Assembly: GCA_016222805.1 (NCBI GenBank)
Contig: JACRQG010000004.1
Span: 248,001 to 312,000, forward strand
DNA: 64,000 bases
Origin: Verrucomicrobiota bacterium
GTDB taxonomy: Bacteria; Verrucomicrobiota; Verrucomicrobiia; Opitutales; Opitutaceae
Direction: 5' to 3'
Below are positions 55,326 through 64,000 of this stretch, one piece after another. A program made the translations under genes and the position numbers. The notes below the pieces were generated by a model that worked only from the letters and a program-made list of their open reading frames with translations, did no database searches and had not been told where the DNA came from. Positions within the stretch are counted from its first letter, which is position 1, and each line of letters begins with the position of its first letter.

Positions 55326-58300
55326 TTACTTCCGGCTCACCCAGTCCACGGCGTTGACGAGGATGGCCTGAAAGGCGGGGTGATCGTGGACGCGTTCGTC
55401 GTGGCCGAGCGTGAAGCCGACGATGCGGGCCGATTCGTGTCGCGTGATCCAGACGACCGGGTGGGGTTTCTGGAACTTGAGGCTGGGCGAGCTTTCCGCG
55501 AGCACCTCGATCGGGGCGGTGCCGGGCGGGATCTTCTCCGGCTCGGCGTTCATGTAGTAGAGCTCGTCGATCACCTCGAACTTCGCCGGCACGCCGCGCA
55601 GGATCGGGTGGTCGGCCTTGAGCACGTGCACCGAGTACGGCCCGAGCTTGTCGTGGCCACGGGAGCCGCCGCCGACAAGGTGCGCGTTGAGCTCGGGCCA
55701 GCGCGGGTAGGCGTACCAGGTTCCCGGATGCAGCATGACGATGCCCTTGCCGGCCGCGGCGAAGGCGAAGACCGCCTTCCGGTAGGCCGGCATGTCGAAG
55801 AACATCCGGTTCACGCTGATCACGGCGACGTCAGCTTCCGCGAGAGCGGCGGCGGCCTGGTCGCGATCCTCGGTGTAATGGACGCTGAAGCCAGCCTTCC
55901 GCAGCGTGGCGCTGTCCGTGACACCGAAGAACTCGGTGAACTTGTGCGAGCTGCCGCCGCCGATCAGCAGCACGCGCTTCTTGCCGGGCTCCCACGTCAC
56001 GGGTTCGGTGGCCGGCAGCGGGCGGTCGTTCCTGCCGCCCTCCTTCGGGCCGTCGACGGCGGGAGGGGCGGCTGGAGCCGAAGGGGCGGATTGCGTTGGG
56101 CTGGTGGTGGCGGGTGCCGGGCCGCTGCCTGCCACCAGGAAGGCGATCACATCGCGCAGCCCTTCGGCGCCGAGGCCCTCGAGGCCTTCGGGCATGAGGG
56201 AGCGCCGGGTGTTCTCCCGGGTGGCGATGTCGTCCTTGCGCACCTCGGTGTCGCCACCCTGGTTGCGGAGGGTGAGGCTCGTGTTGTTTTCGTTCACGAT
56301 GATCCCGACGTGGGTTTCACCCTTCCGGGAGGTGACGTTCCATTGCGTGTAGTTGGGCTCTACCTGTCGGTTGGGATCGACGATGTGGGTGAGAAGTTCG
56401 GCGATTCCTTTGGCGCCGATGCCGGCCAGTGGCGGGCCGACGTCGCGCAGGCCGACGTCGCCGAACTTGTGGCAAATGGCACACGCTCCCGTGAAGAGCA
56501 TCTTGCCGTTGGCGACATTGCCGGGCTTCGACACCTCCGGGAGCAGACGGGCAATGAGGGCGTCCTTTTCTGCGGCCGCGGGATTGAGGTGGGCGAGGAC
56601 CTCCGCCGCCTCGGAGGCGACCTTGCGGTTCGGATGCGTGCGCAGGCGCGCGAGATTGGTGGGCCCGACGTCACCCGACGCGATGTCGCCTTTCCGCAGG
56701 GCGGCGAGCAGCGCCAGCGCCGACTCCGGCCGCTTGGCGATCTGCTCAAACACGGCCGGCAGTTTCGTGGCCTTGAAGGCTGCCACCAAGGCGGCGTCGG
56801 TGTCTTGTCCCGGCGCGCCGCCGAGGGCGGCCACCAGCCCCTGGCGCAGGGCCTCGCTGGTGACGTTCTCCCCAAGCAGGCCGGTGATGGCCTTGAGGCC
56901 TTCCGCCCGCGTCTTGGGAAAGGCCAGCAGGCTGGCTGCGAGTTCCATCCGCCGGGTGTCGGTCTGGGCGCGATCGACGAGGTCGCGCAACATCTGGCGG
57001 GTGAAGGGTTCGGCGGCCGTGACCAGGGTGCCGGTGCGATCCCATTTTGCGACGAGCGGGAGGGTGGCGGCGACGGTGTCGGGGGCGGCGAGGAGCCGCT
57101 GAATCAGGCGCGTGGTGGTGGCGTCGAGATAGGCCGGGGCGCCGCTGAGCTGGCTGAGACCGCGCAGGATGGCAGCCTTGAGCGGCGCGGATGCCAGCGG
57201 GGCGTTGGCGCAGGCCTGGAGCAGGGAGGTGGCGCGATCGAGTGGAATCGACGGGGCCAGCGCGGTGGCGAAGGGCACGAGGGCGACCGGATTGGGCGCA
57301 ACCAGGGCAAGGCTGAGGTAGTCGGCGGCGCGATCGGCGGCCGCGGCAACCAGGGCGGACCGCATCCAGTCGTCGCTCGCCGCGGCGAAATCGGCGAGCA
57401 CCGCCTGCCGCTGCGCCGGCGTGGTGGCGGCGCGGGCGGATTCGTAGCGCTGCTGTGCGCGGCTGCCGATCGGCGGCCGCTGGATTCCGGCGAGGGCCTT
57501 GGCCCCGGCGGCCCCGTGGTTCTCCTGCACGAGGCGCCAGGCGAGTTTCTTCACGTGGGCGTTGGGGCTGCGGTCGATGGTCTGGAGCAGCGCGGGCAGG
57601 TTGGTGCGATCGAGGACCGGCACCTCGAGGCGTTTCGCTTCCTTGTGCTGCACGCGCCAGATGCGGGCGAAGTAATGATCGCGGTCGGGGCGGACGGCGG
57701 CGTTGGCCGGGCCATGCTGGGGTCCGCGGGTGTCGTTGTGAATCACCGCCTGGTTGTAGAAGTCGATCACGTACAGTGCGCCATCGGGCCCGATGCGGGT
57801 TTCGATCGGGCGGAACCAGAGATCGCGGCTGCGGATGAATTCCGTCTCCTCGCGCCCCGCCTCCTTGGCGATGGCGTAGCTGGTGCCCTCGGGGCGCACG
57901 AACTGGTGGTGCACGAGGTTCAGCGTGGGCTCCGTGGTGAAGTAACTGTAGTTCCACTTTTCCGGCCAGGCCCCGCCTTCGTAGATGGCACAACCGGCCG
58001 CCGCGGTGAATCGTCCCACCTGGTCAATCTGCACATAGGCCTGGTCGGGCCAGTCCATCAACGGGAAGGACCGCTGGTTGGTCATCATACCCTTCCAGGA
58101 GGTCGTGCCGGGAATCTTCCCGCGCGCGAGTATGGCTTCGGGCAGGAGCGCGTGGAAGAACACCGTGCCACTCGTGGGCTGGGTCCAGAAAACCTGTCCG
58201 TCCCAGGTGACCTCGAGGCCCCAGGTGTTGCCGTTCTTGCTGTTGAACTGCTCAAAGGCGGAACCGTCGGGCTTGAACCGCACCACGCCGCTGCCGCCCG

Positions 58301-59741
58301 TACCGAAGGCCTTCTGTCCGTCGCCGGATTTCACCTCGCCCTGCGAGTAACCGTGCGTCGCGTAGATCCAGCCATCGAGCCCCCACCGGAGGTTGTTGAT
58401 CACCGCGTGCGTGTCGCGCGTGCCGAGTCCGGTGTAGAGCCGGGTGCGCCGATCGGCAACGCCATCGCCATCGGTGTCCTCGAGGAACCAGATGTCGGGG
58501 GCGGCGGCCGCGATGACGCCGTTGCGGTGGAAGACAAAGCTGGTGACCAGCTCGAGCTTGTCGGCGAAGACGTGCTTTTTGTCCATGACGCCGTCGCCGT
58601 CGGTATCGGTGAGGATGGAGATGCGATCTTCGGGGTCGCGGTCGACCCGGGCGCCGCGGAGCGAGCCGCTGTCCTTCCACGGCTCGACGTTGGGCCGGTG
58701 GCGGCCGTTGGGGTACTCGGGGGTTTCGCAGACCCAGAGGCGGCCGCGCTCGTCCCAGTCGAGGTTCATGACCTTGTGGATGAGCGGCTCGGCAGCGACG
58801 AGGGAAAGATTGAATTCCGGGTGGACTTCGAGCCGGGCGGCCGCCTTGGCCGGTGGGGTGGGGCCGTCGGGTGGGTAGCGCAGCGCGTCGCCGAGTTCGT
58901 CGGGCCGGCAGAGTGCGTCAACGTTGGCGCGTTGGCCGGCCCAGGCGATGCCACGCAGCAGGAAGGCCCGGTAGTTGGGACGGTCGAAATTGACGTAGAG
59001 GTGGCCGGGGAGGGAGACGAGCGCGCGGTACGGCCGCGCGGCGCCCTCGACGGTGCGCTCATAGGTCCAGATTTGCGGCTGGATGTCGTAGATGTTGACG
59101 CCCTTCCGGGTCGCGACCGCCTCGGCGGCCCGCGCCTGGGCCTCGCGGTTGCCGCGGCCACCGGTGTCGATGGATTTTGGCGTGTAAGCGGCGGCCAGCA
59201 CGCGGATGTCGGGGCGGAGATCCATGTCGTAGTAGATCTCGTCGTTCATCGCCCAGTTGGAGACATCGCGGGTGAGGGGATGATCGCGGTCGGTGAAATA
59301 GAGGTGCATGGGCGCTTCGAGCCACTTGGTGGTGCCGAAGCGCCAGGAGCCGCCCATGATCGACTTGAACCAATCCGGGTCGCGCGAGACGGCGCCGGCG
59401 TGGATCGCGATGATGCCGCCGCCGCGCTTGAGGAATTCGAGGAGGTTGGCGCGATCCTCGGCGGCGGGGATGTTGCCCGCCTCCTGGGCGTGGAGGATGA
59501 GCACGTCGGTCTGCGCGAGCTGCTCGCGTGTGGGGAAGGCGTTGGCGCCGGTGGCCTGGGCTCCGCGGGCGTTGAGCAGCGGCACCCACTCGGCAAGGAA
59601 CCGCGGGTAGTCGTGGGCCCCGGGGCCGTGGGATTTGGGTCCGGAGCGGATGAAGACCCGGAGCGGAGGCTCGCCGGCGGCAAGGACAGCCTGGGTGACG
59701 GTCAACGCGGCGAGAAGGGCGAGGGCAACTAGGCGGGGCAT
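55326..59741 (-). CDS. Giant ThuA - dehydrogenase propeller - HEAT - cytochrome c - ThuA protein
   Basis: A 1471-residue exported protein. Signal peptide (VALALLAALTVTQAVLA), an N-terminal ThuA/trehalose-utilisation domain (~26-275: LKRGGGIIAIHAGAVS), a PVC-type membrane-bound-dehydrogenase propeller (~300-680: ILTDTDGDGVMDKKHVFAD, WFLEDTDGDGVADRRTR), HEAT-like repeats (~720-1040), a cytochrome c domain with CAICH near residue 1090, a Pro/Ala linker and a second ThuA domain (~1245-1471: GKGIVMLHPGTWYA; VGGGSRGHDKLGP). Two ThuA domains bracketing the redox core are unusual. It may oxidise a sugar or its derivative in the periplasm. A C/T leader precedes the ATG, with CAGTAATC repeats beyond both gene ends. 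Confidence 0.87.
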   Translation of the reverse strand: MPRLVALALLAALTVTQAVLAAGEPPLRVFIRSGPKSHGPGAHDYPRFLAEWVPLLNARGAQATGANAFPTREQLAQTDVLILHAQEAGNIPAAEDRANLLEFLKRGGGIIAIHAGAVSRDPDWFKSIMGGSWRFGTTKWLEAPMHLYFTDRDHPLTRDVSNWAMNDEIYYDMDLRPDIRVLAAAYTPKSIDTGGRGNREAQARAAEAVATRKGVNIYDIQPQIWTYERTVEGAARPYRALVSLPGHLYVNFDRPNYRAFLLRGIAWAGQRANVDALCRPDELGDALRYPPDGPTPPAKAAARLEVHPEFNLSLVAAEPLIHKVMNLDWDERGRLWVCETPEYPNGRHRPNVEPWKDSGSLRGARVDRDPEDRISILTDTDGDGVMDKKHVFADKLELVTSFVFHRNGVIAAAAPDIWFLEDTDGDGVADRRTRLYTGLGTRDTHAVINNLRWGLDGWIYATHGYSQGEVKSGDGQKAFGTGGSGVVRFKPDGSAFEQFNSKNGNTWGLEVTWDGQVFWTQPTSGTVFFHALLPEAILARGKIPGTTSWKGMMTNQRSFPLMDWPDQAYVQIDQVGRFTAAAGCAIYEGGAWPEKWNYSYFTTEPTLNLVHHQFVRPEGTSYAIAKEAGREETEFIRSRDLWFRPIETRIGPDGALYVIDFYNQAVIHNDTRGPQHGPANAAVRPDRDHYFARIWRVQHKEAKRLEVPVLDRTNLPALLQTIDRSPNAHVKKLAWRLVQENHGAAGAKALAGIQRPPIGSRAQQRYESARAATTPAQRQAVLADFAAASDDWMRSALVAAAADRAADYLSLALVAPNPVALVPFATALAPSIPLDRATSLLQACANAPLASAPLKAAILRGLSQLSGAPAYLDATTTRLIQRLLAAPDTVAATLPLVAKWDRTGTLVTAAEPFTRQMLRDLVDRAQTDTRRMELAASLLAFPKTRAEGLKAITGLLGENVTSEALRQGLVAALGGAPGQDTDAALVAAFKATKLPAVFEQIAKRPESALALLAALRKGDIASGDVGPTNLARLRTHPNRKVASEAAEVLAHLNPAAAEKDALIARLLPEVSKPGNVANGKMLFTGACAICHKFGDVGLRDVGPPLAGIGAKGIAELLTHIVDPNRQVEPNYTQWNVTSRKGETHVGIIVNENNTSLTLRNQGGDTEVRKDDIATRENTRRSLMPEGLEGLGAEGLRDVIAFLVAGSGPAPATTSPTQSAPSAPAAPPAVDGPKEGGRNDRPLPATEPVTWEPGKKRVLLIGGGSSHKFTEFFGVTDSATLRKAGFSVHYTEDRDQAAAALAEADVAVISVNRMFFDMPAYRKAVFAFAAAGKGIVMLHPGTWYAYPRWPELNAHLVGGGSRGHDKLGPYSVHVLKADHPILRGVPAKFEVIDELYYMNAEPEKIPPGTAPIEVLAESSPSLKFQKPHPVVWITRHESARIVGFTLGHDERVHDHPAFQAILVNAVDWVSRK

Positions 59742-59759
59742 GGGCGAAAGGGGTGGTGG

Positions 59760-59924
59760 CGGTGATCGGTGATCAGTAATCAGGAGTCAGTAATCGGTGG
59801 TCAGTAATCGGTGATCAGTGGCCGGTGCTGAGGAGTTGGTAGCCGATGAGTGAGAGCCTGGTGGAAAACGTGTCCGGGGGCCGTGACCAAGCACGGACCA
59901 CGGACTACTGCCTACCGATCACGG
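59760..59924. repeat. Degenerate CAGTAATC repeat arms in inverted orientation
   Basis: Seven to eight irregular units (59760-59826) of GGTGATCAGTAATC type, then a shorter reverse arm (59900-59924: CGGACTACTGCCTACCGATC). It fills the space between the giant ThuA gene and the cupin gene. The last codon of the cupin gene lies at the end of the repeat. Confidence 0.65.
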
Positions 59925-60386
59925 TTTGTCCGGCGTTACGGACCGCGTGACGCAGGCGGGACGGCCCTGGCGCAGGGAGGCCCAGGGTTCCTCGGCGGAG
60001 ACGTCGTGCGGGTCGGGGGCGGCCGCGAGTTCGGCGGGCAGCTGGGCCGGAGAGAGGATGGCGAGGAACACGAGCGGCTCCGGGTGGGGGTTGTACGTGG
60101 CATGCACCATACCGGGTGGGATGTGTGCCATTTCCCCGGGGCCGAGCAGGCGGCACTCCTTACCCACCCACTGTTCCGCGCGCCCATAGACGACATAGAT
60201 AATCTCCTCACGGTGGGGATGGTAATGGAAGGGATGGCAGTGCATGCCCTCCATGTTGGCGCGGACGAGGAGGAGTTTCTCGGCGGCAACCAGATCCGGG
60301 CGGCACAGCCACTCGTTGTTGGTCCAGGCGTTGGGCTCGCGGAGGACGTCGGCGATTTGGACAAAGCGATTGGTGGAAGGCGGCAT
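59919..60386 (-). CDS. Cupin domain protein
   Basis: A 155-residue single-domain cupin. The metal-site elements are HCHPFHYHPHREEIIYVVYG (a variant of the GXHXH box) and, in the second motif, PPGMVHATYNP. An iron or zinc site is plausible, but the reaction is unknown. The start at 60386 is the ATG beginning MPPSTNRF. It sits between the giant ThuA gene and the PEP-hydrolase-like gene on one strand and could serve the same sugar-acid pathway. Confidence 0.8.
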   Translation of the reverse strand: MPPSTNRFVQIADVLREPNAWTNNEWLCRPDLVAAEKLLLVRANMEGMHCHPFHYHPHREEIIYVVYGRAEQWVGKECRLLGPGEMAHIPPGMVHATYNPHPEPLVFLAILSPAQLPAELAAAPDPHDVSAEEPWASLRQGRPACVTRSVTPDKP

Positions 60387-60480
60387 GGCGGCGTTGGCAC
60401 CACTGGGGCCCGGGGCACCGGGAGGGTCGGGAATCGACCTGGGTGCCCTGTGTCTCGGTGACCGATTCAGGTGCGGGGTG

Positions 60481-61493
<1,013 letters not shown>

Positions 61494-61587
61494 TGAATCG
61501 CCGCACGGGATTCAACCGACGATTTGCGGCCGGGGAGGTTTTTTGTTCGGGCTGGCGTGGGGAGGCCGGGCGGGTTTGCTCGGGCGC

Positions 61588-62283
61588 ATGTCCGGAGCAA
61601 TTCCCAACAGCGTCATCGCGGAGATCGGCTTCATCGGCCGCAGCGGGGGTGGCTTGAAGGGACTCGCGGGTTTCAGGAAAGGACACCACTCCGTCCCGGA
61701 TGCGGTCAATGGGACTACGACGGCCTTTCTCGGGAAGATCTGTGAAGGCGAGTTGGCGGCGCAGGCGGAGGCGTTGTTCCAGCAGGTGCGCACCGGGCTG
61801 GGCTACAAGCGGAAGCAGGTGTCTTTGAGCGTGGTGAGCCCGCGGGCCACGCTGGCGGCAAAGGATTTTGCGGTGGAGATTCTCTACGCGCTCGAACCCC
61901 AGGATCCGGGGCAGTTCACGGTGACAACGGAGTTGCGGGAGGTGCGCAGCGCGGAATTGCTGCGGACCGCCGAATTCGGGGCGATCTTCGCGGGGAAGTT
62001 CTCGGAGATTCTCTTTGGCCTGAGGAAAGGTGTGGCCGTCGAGGCGGTGATTGACGCCATCGAGGCACTCGACGGGGAGGGTGGCTTGAAGGTGGACTAT
62101 CCCTCTGACTGTCGCACGTGCACGATCTCGGTGGCAGGGGTTGCAGCGACGGTGCGTTGCACCGGGGCTGCGCTGGAAATTGGGTTCCCGCGGGCCGGCG
62201 GGCCGGCGGAACTGGTTGAGGCCTTTGCGGAGGTGCGCGAGGCGTTTCAGATCAGCCGCGTGCTGCGGACGATGCTCGGCTGA
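61588..62283 (+). CDS. Conserved-looking hypothetical protein
   Basis: A 231-residue soluble protein with mixed alpha/beta pattern. Segments such as VRTGLGYKRKQVSLSVVSPRATLAAKDFAVEILYALEPQDPGQF resemble proteins I recall from Opitutaceae, but I have no function for them. No signal or membrane helix. ATG 61588 starts MSGAIPNS. It is divergent from the TIM-barrel gene; the spacer between them holds the 9-nt minisatellite. Confidence 0.65.
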   Translation: MSGAIPNSVIAEIGFIGRSGGGLKGLAGFRKGHHSVPDAVNGTTTAFLGKICEGELAAQAEALFQQVRTGLGYKRKQVSLSVVSPRATLAAKDFAVEILYALEPQDPGQFTVTTELREVRSAELLRTAEFGAIFAGKFSEILFGLRKGVAVEAVIDAIEALDGEGGLKVDYPSDCRTCTISVAGVAATVRCTGAALEIGFPRAGGPAELVEAFAEVREAFQISRVLRTMLG

Positions 62284-62386
62284 GTGGGCGCGTGAGACGA
62301 AGGAGGATTTGAGTTTCGACAGCGGACGGTTGTGCTGCCGGGAGTCGTCGAACGCGTGGCCAACCTGAGCCGGTCCTTTCCCTCCG

Positions 62387-63709
62387 ATGCGCACCTTCCT
62401 CGCCGTTGTCGTCCTTTCCCTCATCACGCACCTGCCTGCCCAGCAGGGGCCGTATGAAGTCTTTCCGGAGGCCACGCCTCCGTATTACCGGGTGCGCTAC
62501 GAGGCGTCCGACAAGCCGGGCGACCTGATCTTCCCGGTCAACCATACGATTTGGATTCCGCCCGGCGTCAGGACTCTGCGGGGCGTGATCGTGCACCAGC
62601 ACGGCTGTGGGGAAGGTTCGTGCAAGTCGGGACTCACGGGTGCGTTCGATCTGCACTGGCAGGCGTTGGCGAAGCGGCATGATTGCGCCCTGCTGGCGCC
62701 GGCCTACGAGCAGCCGCAGACTGCGGACTGCCAACGGTGGTGTGATCCGCGTCACGGATCCGCGGCGGTCCTGCAACGGGCGCTGGCGGACTTGGGGGCG
62801 CGGTCCGGCCATCCCGAGCTGGCGACGGTGCCGTGGGCACTGTGGGGTCACAGCGGAGGCGGCCACTGGGCCGGTGGGATGGCGATGCTTTACCCGGAGC
62901 GGGTTGCCGCGGTGTGGCTGCGCTCGGGTGTTCCGTTGATGCAGCCCGACCCGGCGCGCCCGACGATCCGCCCACATGAAGTGCCCGAGGCTGCACTGCA
63001 GGTGCCGATGATGTGCAATCCGGGCACCAAGGAGGGCGTGACCGAGAAGGGAAACCGCTTTGCCTCGGTGTGGCCCGCCAACGAGGCGTTTTTCACCGCA
63101 GTGCGCCGGCGGGGGGGGCTGGTCGGCGTGGCGATCGATCCGCTCACGAGTCACGAGTGCGGCAACCAGCGCTACCTGGCCATTCCCTGGTTCGATGCCT
63201 GTCTGACCGTGAGGCTGCCAAAGAGGCCTGGGGCTCGTTTGCACCCCATGCCGGCAACCGGAGCCTGGCTCGCGGCCCTGGGCAGCACGGAGGCGGTCCC
63301 GGCGGGAAAATTTCCCGGCGACACCCGCCGGGCAATCTGGCTGCCCAATGAGGCGATCGCAAAGGCCTGGGAGCACTACGTCCGCGACACCGTTGTGCCC
63401 GATACGACGCCGCCGCCCGCACCAACGAACCTGCAGCTGGTCGGGCGGGAGTTAACCTGGACGGCGGAAGCGGACCTCGAGAGCGGACTGGCGGGGTTCA
63501 TCATCGAGCGCGACGGCCAGCCACTCGCGCGCCTGCCGGGGCAACCGAAGAACCCCTACGGCCGGCCCGTCTTCCAGGGGCTGCAATACAGCGACACTCC
63601 GGTGCAACCTCTCGTGAGGATGATCTTCACCGACACCACCGCTGAACCGGGTCGGAACTATCGCTACCGGGTCAGAGCGGTGAACACGGCCGGCCTGACA
63701 TCGGATTAG
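62387..63709 (+). CDS. Secreted alpha/beta hydrolase with C-terminal fibronectin-like domain
   Basis: A 440-residue exported protein. The signal peptide ([15 protein letters not shown]) leads into a hydrolase fold with [14 protein letters not shown] (oxyanion loop), the nucleophile elbow [13 protein letters not shown] and a late acid-His region ([14 protein letters not shown]). The last ~100 residues ([20 protein letters not shown]...[13 protein letters not shown]) look like a fibronectin type III-type domain. It resembles secreted esterases or poly(3-hydroxyalkanoate)-like hydrolases; substrate unknown. The ATG follows C/T-rich 62371-62386. Confidence 0.8.
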   Translation: MRTFLAVVVLSLITHLPAQQGPYEVFPEATPPYYRVRYEASDKPGDLIFPVNHTIWIPPGVRTLRGVIVHQHGCGEGSCKSGLTGAFDLHWQALAKRHDCALLAPAYEQPQTADCQRWCDPRHGSAAVLQRALADLGARSGHPELATVPWALWGHSGGGHWAGGMAMLYPERVAAVWLRSGVPLMQPDPARPTIRPHEVPEAALQVPMMCNPGTKEGVTEKGNRFASVWPANEAFFTAVRRRGGLVGVAIDPLTSHECGNQRYLAIPWFDACLTVRLPKRPGARLHPMPATGAWLAALGSTEAVPAGKFPGDTRRAIWLPNEAIAKAWEHYVRDTVVPDTTPPPAPTNLQLVGRELTWTAEADLESGLAGFIIERDGQPLARLPGQPKNPYGRPVFQGLQYSDTPVQPLVRMIFTDTTAEPGRNYRYRVRAVNTAGLTSD

Positions 63710-63768
63710 CCGGATCCATTCCGTCGGGCTGGCGCCCCCTGCGGGAGTCCACTGACGAAACGGTGACA

Positions 63769-63975
63769 TGTGGGCGGGGCGACCACGCCCCGCTCCGCGA
63801 CGAGGTCGTCGCGGCTACACTACTGCGGTTGGCATCGACTCCGATGGCATCGCTCCGGATTAGCGAGGTTGCCGTCGCAGCGTGGCCGCATCGCAATACG
63901 GCCTACCGGAGGCGGACCAACGACAACCAGCCTCTGAGCGGCCACGTTTTCACCTTCGGCTCAAACGCGGCTACG
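63769..63975. repeat. GGGCGGGGCGA palindrome and GCGGCTAC ends
   Basis: The palindrome at 63769-63793 is the third occurrence of the GGGCGGGGCGA unit. GCGGCTAC follows at 63811-63818 and again at 63967-63974, the same end sequence as at 6750. Between them is non-coding DNA with no open frame worth reporting; it extends to the window edge. Confidence 0.5.
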
Positions 63976-64000
63976 GAAGAAACAGAAACGCGGCGCCCAG

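Noticed and set aside
55311-59732. A 1473-codon open frame on the plus strand opposite the giant ThuA gene
   Set aside because: Its product is rich in Arg, Gly, Val and Glu with no domain, while the minus strand encodes a coherent multi-domain protein with haem motif. High GC makes long antisense frames common.

Overview
The window is GC-rich bacterial DNA and most resembles a Verrucomicrobiota genome, probably of the Opitutaceae/Opitutales type. The evidence is the gene content: several secreted proteins with PEP-CTERM or VPD/VPE-type sorting tails, a giant autotransporter-associated beta-strand repeat protein, PVC-type dehydrogenase/HEAT/cytochrome c proteins, an ECF sigma factor beside a WD40 Ser/Thr kinase, DUF1080, ThuA and UPF0261 families, and lipobox or Tat-type Gfo/Idh/MocA oxidoreductases. 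Placement below phylum is inference from gene content only.

Layout. 0-9 kb: a small exported protein, an aldo/keto reductase, a secreted alpha/beta hydrolase, a two-gene 2-oxoacid:ferredoxin oxidoreductase made of fused subunits, and a B12-binding radical SAM enzyme. 8.4-19.4 kb: ECF sigma factor and Ser/Thr kinase, then surface proteins with PEP-CTERM tails and a MocA oxidoreductase. 19.5-26.3 kb: a second MocA oxidoreductase with xylose isomerase, three pilin-like genes (PilV/PilW/PilX-like order), and metY. 26.6-38.7 kb (mostly minus strand): a PVC cytochrome protein, a SpoU-type RNA methyltransferase, and three tandem paralogous polytopic membrane proteins, the middle one frameshifted; then a membrane protein and another sorted secreted protein. 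39-45 kb: cstA, idi, and an ebo-type cluster (TatD-like eboB, eboE, UbiA-like eboC). 45-51 kb: inositol monophosphatase, a beta-hydroxyacid dehydrogenase, tmRNA with its terminator, a double-length UxaA-type protein, and a NUDIX hydrolase. 51-64 kb: an HDOD protein, a small membrane protein, DUF1080, UPF0261, a 1471-residue ThuA/dehydrogenase/HEAT/cytochrome/ThuA protein, a cupin, a TIM-barrel partner of UPF0261, a conserved hypothetical and a secreted alpha/beta hydrolase.

Functionally the window combines outer-surface and carbohydrate catabolism modules (MocA, XylA, DUF1080, ThuA, UxaA, esterases) with isoprenoid-linked metabolism (idi next to a UbiA-type EboC).

Two genome-wide habits stand out. 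First, intergenic spaces carry several distinct short repeat families, and one 9-nt repeat has entered coding sequence. Second, many genes start without a Shine-Dalgarno, directly after a pyrimidine-rich tract. All calls come from reading the sequence and recalled family motifs; no database search was run.
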